NCBI RefSeq assembly: GCF_964019385.1
Contig: NC_088655.1
Location: forward strand, 17,467,690-17,531,689
DNA from: Sycon ciliatum
Taxonomy: Eukaryota; Porifera; Calcarea; Leucosolenida; Sycettidae
DNA length: 64,000 nucleotides
Direction of reading: 5' to 3'
Shown: in pieces, positions 12,205 to 24,917 of the stretch
Layout: every line of letters starts with the position of its first letter
Position numbering within the stretch: the stretch's first letter is position 1
The notes under the pieces: model-generated
Database searches by the model: none
What the model was told of the DNA's origin: nothing
Seen by the model: the letters and a program-made list of their open reading frames with translations, nothing else
Translations under genes and position numbers: made by a program

Positions 12205-13040
12205 AATATGTTAACATAAATTCTCTCCCGTAAACCCCTCGCCTACTTTTTTTGTATTAAAATTTAATTTTGTTTTCTCGACAATTATTTGTGCATTCCC
12301 ATTGTGCTGTACTCGTGAGTAGCCCGCCACCGCTAGCTTGTAGAGGCCCAACACCAAACGTCGTAGCTACTCGTAATAAAATAACAAGGCTTGCATGAAA
12401 ATGTCCCACTTACCCTGAGTCTTACACGACTTCATCCTGAAGTCGAGTGGCACTGAGCGCCATTCCATTCATCAAAATGTTCTCTGACATTTCCAAAACA
12501 ACGTTCATTATTCACAGGATTCCCCGTGCGAGCACGGAACGGCAAAGGCTACTTATTCGGAGCACAGCGAAGCCTGCACCGTTTATATTAAAAGGCTGGG
12601 AACTAAAGGTCAACAGAAGCAATGCAACACAAGTCATAATTTCGTTTATACATCCGCCAGTCGCTGAGAAGACTGAAGATAAAATGAATTGAGATGAAAC
12701 TGGAGTACTCAACTGAGTCGGAGCAGTGAAAAACGCAAGCGCCCTCACTAGTGCACTCTACACCCTATCGCGTACTACTGAAACCTGATTGTTCACACAG
12801 TCTACTGTTGTCGGTCTAGTTCCAGGCCCAGGCACTGACACTAAGCAGATCCTGACAACGGACTGTGCAGTTCACATTTTCAGCGTTGGCGGCGAAACAT
12901 AATAAATTACATATCCAATCTGATCCGCAGCCGGGCTATTGGCGGTAGATCTACTAGTGTGGGAACTGAAAGGATTTTTATCATCAACTGTAGATCTACA
13001 GTGCGAAATAGTGGTTGCGACATCGGGGATGATTTTTTTT

Positions 13041-13182
13041 AGGAATGTGTTTGCTCCCACACTGGAGCTCGCGCTATTTCGTGGGCTTCTCGTGTGCTCT
13101 GGATGGCAGTCGTGGGTCAGTCAAGTGTCAAGTCAAGTCGGCGGAATAGCGCGAGCTCCAGTGTGGGAGCAAACTCATTCCT
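13041..13182. repeat. Foldback, about 39-bp arms (family of 33366-33936)
   Basis: Left arm AGGAATGTGTTTGCTCCCAC and right arm GTGGGAGCAAACTCATTCCT are mirrors that extend inward through GGAGCTCGCGCTAT. The spacer contains TCGTGTGCTCTGGATGGCAG and AGTCAAGTGTCAAGT, which also occur in the larger foldback at 33.4-33.9 kb. Confidence 0.7.
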
Positions 13183-13289
13183 AACAAAAAGTGTACATCT
13201 AGATACATGTACAGCTACAGTGTTTTCCTCTCACATTGTTTTTTGATAAAATGTGTTATAATAACAAAATCGTCCTGTACCTCAATAAT

Positions 13290-16200
13290 TCGAAGCCAAT
13301 ACGTCGACAATTCTTTTAGCTGATTTTCCATTATTCTCCAATGTTGCAGCCGATTTTCGAACAGTCAGATGATTTTGCAGCCGAATCTGATGTGAAAAGC
13401 CGAATTTGGGGAAAGCCTTCTCCATCCAAAGCCCGAGGGACCCGTTCAAAGAAAGCCTGTGAATACCGTACTTGCTCGATTAGAGCCCTCTATCGAATAG
13501 TGCCCAGTCTCTGAAAGCCGGTGAAATAATAACGCCCTATCTTGAATAGTGCCCCCCCTCCCCCCGAGCCCCCGGCGATTGTAACCAAGCTGATGGGCAA
13601 GTTTGGTGTTCTTTTGCTAATGTACTTGTCAATCTCAATCCCCTGGTGATTACAGAATCAAAATCACAGATATTGTTACCGTTTCTGTAGAGTGATAATT
13701 TACAGTAAACAATAGGCGTTGTTTTACTTAGCCTTCTTCGTCTTTATGCTGGTCCTTGCTGGATGACATACATGTAAGTGTACCAGCATTGAAGAACTGG
13801 TGCCCTCTGTTGAATATTGCCTCATCTGTGATAGACTTTGGAAAAATATTGCCCCAGGGGCAATATTCGGGCGACAAAGGTAATCACTTGGTGAGTAAAT
13901 TTACAGCTCGGAAGGTGATGAGGGTGATAATGGTGGTGATGGTGAGTGCAATGAAGAGAAGAACGAAAGGTGGAAGACGACCTCCGGCGTGCTAAATAAA
14001 ACGGAGTCGCACCAACTTCTTCTTCACACGTTACTCGAAAAGTTCATTTCATTTGTTTCACCCATACACCGTAATTTTCCCTATTTGCGAACGGGTTTAC
14101 TCACAAAGCAAATCGAGTGAAACCAGAAAGTAATACCCGTAGCAATACTTGTCTTGCTAGTGAGTACTGTTCAACCTACATGTACATGCAGTTGTTTCAC
14201 ATACTTGAAGACGGTTGAAGTACAAGTACAATGTCATGTATTTAAAGGAAGAACAATGGACCAATGAACTATGAGTTAGGCTATCATTTCCACTAACACC
14301 ACCAGTTACTTGACAGTCAGCTCATGCGATAACTAAATCATTGCACGACACAGACCAACGGTACTGACATTCCACAACTAACTAACTGGCTTCCTTTTTT
14401 CGTGCTATAAATATTTGGCTCTCCATCCGAGTCCATCTTTATAAGTTTCTAATTCACATTATTTTCATGTTTCTTCTTGTATTCCCTATTGTGATGTATT
14501 TTCAAACTAATGATCGTCACAGGAAAACGTTTTAAAATGTTTCTCTTGACACTACGCCCCAGCCACGCGACATTCGCCTTCTTTCAATATTAATAAATGG
14601 TTTTCTTGGAAAGCTTGTGATAGCATCACTGGAATTATTGGGCACAAGTTCAGACGTGGTTTTCTCGCCCAGTCTAGAATTGGCCGTGCAAGATTGAGCT
14701 CTTTCGCCAATAGCAATGTAATGATTTAAGTGTTTGAGTAGAGTTTCAAACCGTCAGGGACCATGCAAGAATGTGAACAGACACATTTAAAACTTACAAG
14801 ACACACACACAAAGAAGGAAAAGCAAGAAATCAACACGACACCACAGTTAACAATATACAGCTACATACGAGTACGTGCAAACAATAAGAGGACGACAAA
14901 GGTGTTTTAACTCTGACTTTCACGCACTAAGTTTTACGGCAAAGTTCATGTTCTGACACCTTAGTCTAGCTTATTGGGATATGGTTAGGATGATATCACT
15001 TTTAAGGTGTTAAATGAAAGGTGATTAAACATCAAGTTGTTTTCTGACATACCTAGCACATTGTAGTCTGGCATTGGTCTTATGAGAGTGCGATTGCTCG
15101 ATGAGTGTAACTTAAACGTCGCTTGAATGAATGACAGCAGAGTGTTTAGTGGATATCAAATAATTATGGCATTGGCAGATAGCCAAATGCGCAAAACAAT
15201 GCAGGTCATATCATGCGCATTTACCGGCAAACATTAGACCAGGGACTTGACTAACATGACTCAAACGTATACGAAATTGCCGTTCACAACCATAAACCAC
15301 AGGAAACAGCTTTGGAACAAATATGAGGTGGGACAAATAACAATCAGACAGTTACTTTGAATGGGATTATGAGAACAATGCTACTTGAACAATGTTGTTT
15401 GTGTTGTATGTTCTTTAAAACTCCCCCATGAGTTTTCAGGCGCTAGAGATGTCCATCATAATTATGGTTATTGATTAACAAATTTCCAATTACTTCAGGA
15501 AAATGCCAACCCAGGTATTTAACATTCGGAATCAGACTCTTCAGAAGTATCCTCTTCATATCCATCGAGAACATACACTCCTTGGTCTTGTGAATCCTGC
15601 GATTTGCTGGTGCTACATTTACTGCCCAGTTGAGTTCGAAGTGCTTTTCTTATATTCTTCTTGGACCGTTGATGGTCAAACCACTTCCGTATGGTTTTGT
15701 CGTTACGGCAAAACTGTTAGCCAATTGGGCTAACCTTTGTGTAGATGGCCAAAGATCTCGAGCAAATTCATGCGTCAGAACAGCATACTGATCCTCTGAA
15801 AGTCGCTTGTGGGCTCGGCCACTTCCCGATTTGGTAGTACTTGTATCTCGTGGGGGACTGACGTTCCTGTCTTCGTCATCTAGCCATGCTTTGAATATAG
15901 GATACAACGAATTCAATTCAGCGTCACCAAATAAACGACTTCTAAACCTGTTGATAGGGTTCTTAGTGTTTAGAAATTTGGCACCATAGGATATGCAGAG
16001 TATCGATGCGAGTCTTCCTTGTGAAATGTTTGCCCGTTCTCTTGCTGTTTTGACCGATTCGCAAAACGCCTGATGATTATACCTCAATAAATCTGCCTTT
16101 GCCGTCGGAGAAGAGTGATCTAATGCAGTTCCTATCGGGCGATTTGGGGATGATCCGTAATCGCTTGTTGTCTGCACAAGGGAAGCGTTTTCGTTATGTT

Positions 16201-18080
16201 GCTGTTGTGATGGACCCAAGGCGAAAGAACAAGAAATCACAGGTAAACTAGAAGGTGTATCTGTTTGTGTTGTCAATAATCTTCTGTAGGCTGGTGGCGG
16301 ATATGGGAATGCTGCATAGCGCATTGTTCTCTCCGTATGAGAAATATACTCACGGCTTTGCTGTTGCGAGTTACTGACGGCCGAAGAAGAAGCATATCCC
16401 TGTGAAGCAGATGGTGTATCGTGCTGCGCTGAACTGCGGGCATTTGATCTACTTCTATGGTCTTGGGGGGCAGATGCGGTTGCTGTGTTATGCCGTGTTC
16501 TTGGAACAACGGAAACGTTTTCTGGGCAATGCTGCGACTGGTAAAGCTCCTGCTGTGGATTGAGGGAGGAATTATACGAGATGCCTTCTAGTCGCTCTTT
16601 TGCTCCATGATGCTGAGTAGGAGTGCTAGAAGCAATAGCAGGCTGTGCAAGGTAAGAGCCACTGCTAGAACCGCCATATGTCACTTGCTGCAAACCAGAC
16701 GAACACGATACTGATACGCAACCACTTGCAGATGTTAGCTCTGAACCAATTTTTACATGGGGCTCGACGGGTCTGGAAGAGAAGTAGTTTGTTTCGCTTT
16801 GAGTTGAGCGGGGTGCATTCAGCTAACGGGCAATTTCTGGATCGTCGTTGGCAACTCGCTTCTAATCCAATGCGACTTCTTCAGCAAAATCTAGCGGTTT
16901 GTCTTTGGAGCATTGTCGTGTCTCGATCTTGTCTACCACGGCAGTAAGCTCATCTCGCCAGGGATAAGAGTCCCAGGGACGTTGATCACAGTTCTGCTCC
17001 AGCTCTAGGCTATGCCTTTGTGGACAATTCGAAGACGTTGGTATCGCCATGGATGTGCTTGATGGCTGACTGGACTGGGATGTGGTATCAGTTACTAAAT
17101 CAGTGCTGGGCGGCGATGTCCTGCTCTTTGCTGTTGCAGTTGAAGACTTGTTGCAAGAAGGGCCACCGGTCCCAGTTCGTGGTGGATGGTCAGCCATATG
17201 AACGTCCCGAAAGATATCGGCTATTTGTTCTCTGCACCAGGAACACAATACCGATAGAAGACTAACTCTGCAGTGAGAGAGAATCTTAGAATTTGGTGTT
17301 CGAAGGGAAACAAAGACAGCGGATAGAAAGCAAGTTATGGGCTTGGAAATTGTCTACGGGCTTTGAAGACTGTATCCTGGACTACAGCGTTTTGAGCCTC
17401 CTCAGGAGAGATTAATTCACCGCTTCTGTTGCCAAAGTAAGTGCTGAAAAAATTCAATTACAAGTAAAAGGTGTTCGCTGTTAGTAACTATTGGTATTTG
17501 ATTAGGAATCTGCAATGTGATAAGATATCGCACTGAAACACATCGTCCTTGAAATTTCAGCTATTTGAGCATCCTGCAACGCGTCAGTATATTCAAGTGA
17601 TCGTTGTTCTCATATCGCTAAACCATTTAATCGTCTAAAACTGTTCATATTTGCACCACTCAGCATTTCCTTAGTAATTGTAGCATTCGAATTCACACTT
17701 GTCCAGCTTGACACACCGTCAGCTATCGTTACTTCTGTGTACTTGTTACCTACTATAGTCGATATACTTCATATAATTATTATACGTTTTAGGGTTCTCA
17801 AGTCTGGCATCTTTATTCACTTCTATGTGTACGAGGTCACCAGTTGCATAAGCTGTTTTAGGCGGCATATATCTTTGCGCTCTTGGTATCACATTCATTT
17901 CCGAGGGCCCACAAAGTCTGTTCTCACCTTCCAGGAGCAACTGTGACTCATTCTGCACTCTGGTGTTTCACGAGATGTTTGTCGGCCTGAAAACAGAGGA
18001 GATGGAGTGTTACAATATAACAAATGTACTTAATCCTACAGACTCAGAGGGTATAGAGGAGAGAATATATATATATATAT
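13290..18080 (-). repeat. Tandem POU-gene unit 1
   Basis: From the segment TGAATACCGTACTTGCTCG (13459), through TTTGCGAACGGGTTTACTCA and TGAAGACGGTTGAAGTACAA, to the gene's upstream region and the CAGACTCAGAGGGTA marker (18040), this unit is collinear with 19035-23580 and with the corresponding parts of units 3 and 4. It lacks the LINE, PLE and split-direct-repeat insertions of unit 3, so it preserves their empty sites near 13478, 14228, 14350 and 14868. Its left end is truncated compared with unit 2. Confidence 0.8.
15519..17197 (-). pseudogene. POU-homeobox-like gene, copy 1 (inactivated)
   Basis: Reading from the conserved start (residues MADH) the frame matches copies 2-4 but has two in-frame TAG codons, near 16829 and 16868. 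Both replace tryptophans that the other copies keep, in DWK and WLN contexts, so both are TGG to TAG changes. A single-base deletion near 15695 shifts the frame inside homeodomain recognition helix 3, just before the WF residues. If the shift is ignored, the tail up to a stop at 15519-15521 is still recognisable (helix 3 WFDHQR and the acidic end EEDTSEESDSE). The POU-specific-like segment is intact at the sequence level (FCESVKTAR, SYGAKF, YPIFKAWLDDED). I judge it a recent pseudogene. Confidence 0.8.
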
Positions 18081-18260
18081 ATATTCTACTGTTATGGTAT
18101 GGTGTTGGAAAACACACACGTTACCGCCAAGCTTGCGGACCCGTGGGAGGGCCGTGGGGCATTCACTCCGCCCGACGCATGGTCGTTAGATACTGTTCTA
18201 GACGTGGCTCTTTATCGTCGTTGCTCTTCGTCTCTCCTCTATACCCTCTGAGTCTGCTGT
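18036..18260. repeat. Inverted junction at the unit 1/unit 2 boundary with (TA)n centre
   Basis: CAGACTCAGAGGGTATAGAG at 18040 is mirrored by CTCTATACCCTCTGAGTCTG ending near 18256. Between them are a (TA)n run (18066-18083) and the unit-end sequence in reverse orientation (GGTGTTGGAAAACACACACG ... GTGGGGCATTCACTCCGCCC). In units 2 and 4 the same end sequence is in direct orientation, so this boundary has inverted. Confidence 0.65.
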
Positions 18261-18618
18261 TTCGTTCTTTGTGAACTCATCAGCGCAGCACAGAGGAAAT
18301 GAGGCCGAACCTGATAGCAATGGAAATAAAAATTTCCAATCAGGCCCGAACGTACCTTGCCAGAGTGCTCAAACTGACAAGTCAGTGAGCTCTGCGTAAT
18401 GCAAACAGCAAAGGCACTACCCCACATGAGAGTGCTCAACTACTACAAGAGCAGGAGCGAAAATACTCAATCTGCGGACAGCATGCTGTTTCGTTCTTTG
18501 TGAACTCATCAGCGCAGCACAGAGGAAATGAGGCCGAACCTGATAGCAATGGAAATAAAAATTTCCAATCAGGCCCGAACGTACCTTGCCAGAGTGCTCA
18601 AACTGACAAGTCAGTGAG
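18255..18618. repeat. Direct repeat, two identical 135-bp copies
   Basis: 18255-18389 and 18484-18618 appear identical, both running from TGCTGTTTCGTTCTTTG to AACTGACAAGTCAGTGAG. They are spaced by 94 bp of other sequence. Each contains a small palindrome, GGAAATAAAAATTTCC. The second copy is followed directly by a (TA)n run. Confidence 0.9.
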
Positions 18619-20214
18619 ATATATATATATACCACGGGGACAACAGCAGTGGGACGTCTGGCCAGTTTGGTGGCGAGTGAGTTAACGGAGTGAATGCCCC
18701 CAGGGGCCTATCGCGTGACTACTTGCAGTACTGTGTTGGAGGGCTAAGTCTGAACTGTCACCCTTACTTCCAGTACATCGCCATGTACATGTATACTACT
18801 TTGAGTACATTTGAAAAATCTTCCGCTGTAGAATTGTATTACACGAAGAGCATAATGTGCGAAATTTTTGAGCATAATTGGGCCCGCCCTAGTCGTTACT
18901 AGTAAAATCCCCAAAGCTGTAGGCTGATAAATTGGCCGAAAACGAGACTGATCAAAACAACGCTAAGCTTTTCGCCGATTTTGGAGGGTTTCTTTGAGAA
19001 TCGCCTAAAATCGACCAGATCTTGCTGTAGCTCACAAAATTCGAAGCCAATATGTCAACCATTCCTTTCGCCGATTATCCAACATATGGGCACTCTAATT
19101 TTGCAGCCGATTTTTGAACAGTCAGATGATTTTTCAGCCTAATCTGATGTATTTTTGAGCTCAGCGAAAAGCCGAAAAGGCGAATTTGGGGAAAGCCTTC
19201 GCCGAGGCCCGAGGTACCCGTTAACAGAAAACCTGTGAATACCGTACTTGCTCGTCTAGAGCCCTTTCTCTAATAGTGCCCAAGTCTCTGAAAGCCAGTG
19301 AAAATAAAGCCCCTATCTTGAATAGTGCCCCCCCCCCGGCCCCCGAGACTCCAAATCAATCGGATGTGCAAGTTTGGTGTTCTTTTGCTGATGTACATGT
19401 GCATCTCAATGCACTGGTGATTTCAGGATCAAAATCAGTTATTTTAGCCGTTTTTGTGGAGGCACAGTGTACAGTAAACAATAGGCTTTGTTTTTCTTTG
19501 TCTTTTTTGTATTTTTGCTGGATGCCGTAAAGGTACCAGCATTGAAAACAGGGTGCCTCCTCTTGAATAGTCCTCTCTCTTGAAAAGTGCTCCTTCTGCG
19601 ATGAAACTTGAATATATATTGCCCCAGAGGGGCAATACAGAGGCGACTACGGTAATCACTTGGTAAGTAAATTTACAGCACGGAAGGTGATGAAGATTAT
19701 GATGGTGGTGATAATAAGTGCACTGGAGAAAAGAACGAAAGGTGGAAGAAGACGGCCGGCGGGTTAAATCAGCGAAGACGAACCAACATCTTCTTCATTA
19801 TTGTTTCGCCATTAGACCATAACTGTCCTTCGTTGCGAACGGGTTTACTCACAAAGCTAATCGAGTGAAACCAAAAAGTAATACCCATAGCAATACTTGT
19901 CTTGCTAGTGAGGACTGTTCAACGTACATGTACATGCAGTTGTTTCACATACTTGAAGACTGTTGAAGTGCAAGTACATATATTTAAAGGAAGAAAAATG
20001 GGCCAATGAACTACGAGTTAGGCTATAATTTCCACTAACACCACCAGTTACTTGACAGTCAGCTCATGCGATAACATAATCATTGCACGAATGTGACCAG
20101 ACACATCTAAAACTAACAAACAAATTCACGGTTCGTGTGAGACCAGACACATTTAAAAGTTAATTTAAACTTACAACACAAATTCACGGTTCGCGTCAGT
20201 CTCGGCCCATGTTT

Positions 20215-20466
20215 TCGCATCCGAAGCAACGCCACCAACCTCTTGGTCGGAGGCGGAGATGCAGCTCCTATACGGTGGTAGGTGAGTAGATCAGACCCCC
20301 AAAAAGTGGTCATAGACCGAAAATCCCATTCACTGCATCCATGTTTCCCTCGTGCCAGGCCACGAGTTCCCAATTAACGGTGGGTCGTAGCACGGCTACA
20401 AAAAATATTTCCGCTCCTAAGCAGGACTTGAACCTGGGACCCTCTGTTTCTCAATCATGCCTGCCT
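20215..20466 (-). mobile_element. tRNA-headed SINE
   Basis: On the minus strand the head (20466-20407) contains a B box, GGTTCAAGTCC, in a T-arm-like context preceded by GGCATGATTGAGAAACAGAG. It is followed by a body (20400-20215) shared with 3360-3545 and 9355-9530. A polymerase III B box joined to a repeated body is the layout of a tRNA-derived SINE. Units 1 and 4 lack it at the equivalent position, which is consistent with a unit-2-specific insertion. Confidence 0.6.
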
Positions 20467-21167
20467 GCCTAAAACTAACAAGAGACACACAAAGAAGGAA
20501 AAGCAAGAAAACAACAGGAAACCACAGGAAACAATGTACAGCTACATACCCGTACGTGCATACAATGAGAGGACGACAAAGGTGTTTTAACTCTGACTTT
20601 CACGCATGTGTTATGAGTAAGTTCATGTTTTTGACACTTAAGTCTAGCATTTTGGGATATGGTAGGAATACTGATGGTAAGATGATAAAATAAAGGTGGT
20701 TAAACATCAAGTTGTTTTCTGACATACCTAGCACATTGTAGTCTGGCGTTGGACTTAGGAGAGTGCGATCACTCGATGAGTGCAACTTAAAGATTGCCTG
20801 GATGAATGAGAGCAGAGTGTGTAGTGAATATCAAATATGGCACCGGCAGATAGCCAAGTACGCAAAACAACGCAGGTCATTTCAGGCGCATTTACCGGTA
20901 TACATTAGACCAGGGACTTGACTAACATGACTCAAACGTAGACGAAATTGCGGTTCACAACCATAAACAACATGAAACGGCATTGGAACAAATGTGACCT
21001 GGGACAAATAACAATCAGACAGTTGCTTTGAATGGGATTATGAGAACAATGCTACTTGAACAATGTTGTTTGTGTTGTATGTTCTTTTTAACTGCCCCGC
21101 ATGAGGTTTCAGGCGATAGAGATATCCATCATAATTATGGTTATTGATTAACAACTTTCCAATTACT

Positions 21168-22712
21168 TTAGAAATATGTCCGCGAAGGTATTTGGCATTC
21201 GGACTCAGACTCTTCAGAAGTATCCTCTTCATCTCCATCGAGATCTTCCACTCTTTGGTCTTGTGAATCTTGCGATTTGCTGGTGCCACATTCACCGCAG
21301 GGTTGAGTTCGGGGTGCTCTTCTAATATTCTCCTTGGACCGTTGATGGCTAAACCACTTCCGTATGGTTGCTCTCCTTAACGCTAAACTGTTAGCCAATT
21401 CGCCTAACTTTTGTGTAGATGGCCAATGATCTTGAGCAAACTCGCGTGTCAGAACAGCATACTGATCTTCTGAAAGTCGCTTGCAGGCTCGGCCACTTTG
21501 CAATTTGGTAGTACTTGTATCTCTTCGGGCACTAGCGTTCCTGTCTTCGTCATCTAGCCATGCTTTGAAAATTGGGTACAACGAAGTCATTTTATCGTCA
21601 GCAAATAAACGACTTCTAAACTTTTTGATAGAGTGCTCAGATTTTGGAAATTTGGCACCGTAGGATATGCAGAGTATAGATGCGAGTCTTTTTTGTGAAA
21701 TGTTTGCCCGTTCTCTTGCTGTTTTGACCAATTCGCAAAATGCCTTGTGATCATAACTCAATATATCTGTGTTTGTCGTCGGAGAACAGCGACCCATTGT
21801 ACTTGTAAGTGGGAGATATGGGGATGCTGCATGATGCCTTGTGCTCTCCGTATGAGAAACATACTCACGGTTTTGCTGTTGCGAGTTACTGACGGCCGAA
21901 GAAGAAGCATATCCCTGTAAAGCAGATGGTGTATCGTGCTGCGCTGAACTGCGGGCATTTGATCTACTTCTTTGGTCTTGGGAGCCAGATGCGGATGGTG
22001 TGTATTTACTTGTTCTCGGAACAAGGGAAACGTTCTCTGGGTAATGCTGTGACTGGTGATGCTCCTGCTGTGGATTGAGAGAGGAATTATGCGAAATGCC
22101 TTCTAGTCGCTCTTTTGCTCCATGATGCTGAGTAGGAGTGCTAGAAGCAATAGCAGGCTGAGCAAGGTAAGAGCCACTGCTAGAACTGGCATATGTCACT
22201 CGCTGCGAGCCAGACGAACGCGATACTGATATGGACCCACTTGCAGATGATAGCTCTGAACCAATAGTCACATCGGGTTCGACGGGTCTGGAAGTGAAGC
22301 AGTTTGTTTCCGTGTGAGTTTGCCGGGGCCATTTCAGCCAACTGGCAATTTGTCGATCGTCGCTGGCAACTCGCTTCCAATCCTCTGCGATTTCTTCAGC
22401 AACATCTAGCGGTTTGTCATTGGAGTATTGTCGTGTCTCGATCCTTTCCAGCACGGCCGTAAGGTCATTTCGCAGGGCATTCGAGTCCACGGGACGTAGA
22501 TCATAGTTAGGCTCAAGCTCTGGGCTAAGCCTTCGTGCACTATTCGATGACGTTGGTATCGCCATAGATGTGCTTGATGGATGATTGAAGTGTGATGGGG
22601 CATTGGTTACGATCTCACTGCTGGCCGACGATGTCCTACTCTTTGCTGTTGCAGTTGAAGACTTGATGCAAGGAGAGACACCGGTCTCAGTTCGTGGTGG
22701 TTGGTCAGCCAT
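21168..22712 (-). CDS. POU-homeobox-like transcription factor, copy 2 (514 aa)
   Basis: Likely a sequence-specific nuclear DNA-binding protein. Residues about 320-390 resemble a POU-specific domain: AFCELVKTARERANISQ aligns with the family's F-x-K...R...TQ, and LASILCISYGAKF with L..LG..YG..F. A 15-residue linker is followed by a 60-residue homeodomain (about 406-465) with L16, F20, W48, F49 and R53 in register, but the normally invariant N51 is His (WFSHQR). The N-terminal half is Ser/Gln/Thr-rich; the tail is acidic. Compared with copies 3 and 4 it lacks about 53 residues before the POU segment. Its stop has changed from TGA to TGC, adding nine residues. I chose the ATG at 22712 (MADQPP) because it is conserved in all copies; the frame stays open upstream to 22886, but copy 3 has a stop there. 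No intron is visible. The N51H change may weaken DNA binding. Confidence 0.75.
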   Translation of the reverse strand: MADQPPRTETGVSPCIKSSTATAKSRTSSASSEIVTNAPSHFNHPSSTSMAIPTSSNSARRLSPELEPNYDLRPVDSNALRNDLTAVLERIETRQYSNDKPLDVAEEIAEDWKRVASDDRQIASWLKWPRQTHTETNCFTSRPVEPDVTIGSELSSASGSISVSRSSGSQRVTYASSSSGSYLAQPAIASSTPTQHHGAKERLEGISHNSSLNPQQEHHQSQHYPENVSLVPRTSKYTPSASGSQDQRSRSNARSSAQHDTPSALQGYASSSAVSNSQQQNREYVSHTESTRHHAASPYLPLTSTMGRCSPTTNTDILSYDHKAFCELVKTARERANISQKRLASILCISYGAKFPKSEHSIKKFRSRLFADDKMTSLYPIFKAWLDDEDRNASARRDTSTTKLQSGRACKRLSEDQYAVLTREFAQDHWPSTQKLGELANSLALRRATIRKWFSHQRSKENIRRAPRTQPCGECGTSKSQDSQDQRVEDLDGDEEDTSEESESECQIPSRTYF

Positions 22713-24410
22713 ATGAACGTCCTGAAAGATATCCGTTATTTGTTCTCTGCACCCGCAACACAATACAAATAGATGGCAAATTGTGCAGTGGGAGAAATTT
22801 TTAGAATTTAGCGTTCGAAGAGAACCAACGACAACGGATAGAAAGACAGTTGATAAGCTAAGGGCTTGGAAGTTGTCTACGGGCAATGGAGACTGCAGCC
22901 TGGACTAACGCGTTTCGAGCTACCTCAGGAGGGAATATTTCACAACTTCTGTCGCCAAAGTTAGGGCTGAAAAAAATAAATTACAAGTGAAAGATATTCC
23001 CTGATAGTAACACTTGGAATGAAAGAATCACAGCTGCAATGTGATAAGATTTCTCACTGAATCATCGCGTCCTTGGAATTTCAGCTACTTGTGCATGCTG
23101 AAACGCGTCAGTACGTTCAAGTGATCGTTGTTTTAACATGTGCGTATCGCTAAATCATTTAATCGTCTCAAACTGTTCATATTAGCACCACTCACCCTTC
23201 CCTTAGTAATTATAGCGTTAGAATTCACACTTGTCCAGCTTGACACACCGTCAGCTAGCTATCGTTACTTCTATGTACTTGTTACCTACTATAGTCGGTA
23301 TACTTCATATATTATACGTTTTAGGTTTCTCAAGTCTGGAACCTTTATTCACTTCTCTGTGTACGAGGTCACCAATTGCTCATGCTGTTTTAGGCTGCAT
23401 ATCTGAGCGTTATTGGTATCACATTCATTTCCGAGGGCCCTCAAAGTCTTTTCTCACCTTCTAGGAGCAACGCTGACTCATTCTGCACTCTGGTGTTTCA
23501 CGAGGGGTTTGTCGCGCTGAAAACGGAGGAGTTGGAGTGTCACAATATAACAAATATGCCTTATGCTGCAGACTCAGAGGGTAAAGAGGAGAGACAAAGA
23601 GCAACGACGATAAAGAGCCACGGCTAGAACAGTATCTAACGACCATGAGGCGGGCGGAGTGAATGCCCCACGGGCCTCCCAAGTGTCCGCAAGCATGGTT
23701 TTTACGTGTGTGTTTTCCAACACCATACCAGAACAGTAATATAATTATATGTAGGACTCAGTGACCAGTCAAGGCCCCGTGACCAATCACGGTCCCCGTG
23801 ACCAGTCAAACAGTCACAAACCCCCCATGACCAGTCACAAATTAGTTTACCAGTCACAATGCCCCATGACCAGTCACAAATCACCATACATGTACATGTG
23901 TAAAGCACACAGTTCGTGACTGCTCGCAGGGTGCTTCGTACTGCAGGATTTGTTGTGGAAACTATAATTCCCTATGAGCGGTCACAGAATGCAGTTGTGA
24001 CCACTATAATTCCATGCGAACAGTTACATGCGGAATGTACAGTTGTGACCACTCTTTCTCTGTGAGTAGTCACAGGCAGAATATAGGTATTTCTGTATTA
24101 CAAGAGAGATTGGAGGCTTTGTCACAACTCTGAGTTTCACGTATTACTACGATCGTCAGGTAACTGATGGCTCCTAAACGGGCAGCCTGAACATAAGAGG
24201 GAGCAAGGTGGGAAATTCTGAGGGGTATCATAGGCGACGGGTATCATAGTGCAAGAGTCAGGTGCAGGCGTGAAGTTGCCAAGTCTTCAGACTTGGGGCT
24301 ATGCAGCAGCAGTTCCAGCGTGAATGACATAGAATAGAGCTGGAGACCACACATGCCCACACCATTACACACACATACACCCATACTCTCTCCCTTTTCT
24401 CACATACACT

Positions 24411-24413
<3 letters not shown>

Positions 24414-24457
<44 letters not shown>

Positions 24458-24627
24458 ATTCTCTAAATCTCTCTCTCTCACACACACGCACATATGTCAT
24501 TCATTCTCTACATCACACACACACAAACACACCTGGCCTGGTGTACAGCTGCCAAATGCTTAGCCACGCCGCCCCCGAGACAGGGGGAGAGTAGAAGAGA
24601 GAGAGTTTGAGACACACACACACACAT

Positions 24628-24671
<44 letters not shown>

Positions 24672-24835
24672 GGCCTGGTGTACAGCTGCCAAATGCTTGG
24701 CCACGCCGCCCCCGAGACAGGGGGGAGTAGAAGAGAGAGTTTGAGACACACACACACACACATCCACACACACACACATCCACGCACGCACACACAAACA
24801 CACACATTCTCTAAATCTCACACACACACACACAT

Positions 24836-24867
<32 letters not shown>

Positions 24868-24886
24868 TCTCTCTTTCTCACGCATG

Positions 24887-24917
<31 letters not shown>

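Larger units (their letters stand above)
18631..23745 (-). repeat. Tandem POU-gene unit 2 (best complete unit)
   Basis: Begins at ACCACGGGGACAACAGCAGT after a TA run and ends at AACACCATACCAGAACAGTA. This is the least interrupted unit: 5' marker, AATAGTGCCCC block (19320), TTTACTCACAAAGC block (19845), a SINE (20215-20466), the gene's 3' flank, the gene, its upstream region and the GACTCAGAGGGTAAAGAGGA marker (23571). Units 3 and 5 start with the same GGGGACAACAGCAG segment, showing a head-to-tail arrangement. Confidence 0.8.

Noticed and set aside
22713..22886. N-terminal extension of the POU-like frames (hydrophobic, cysteine-rich leader)
   Set aside because: The upstream frame is open in copies 2 and 4 but has a stop in copy 3, and the ATG of MAD is present in all full copies. 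I treat the extension as 5' untranslated sequence.
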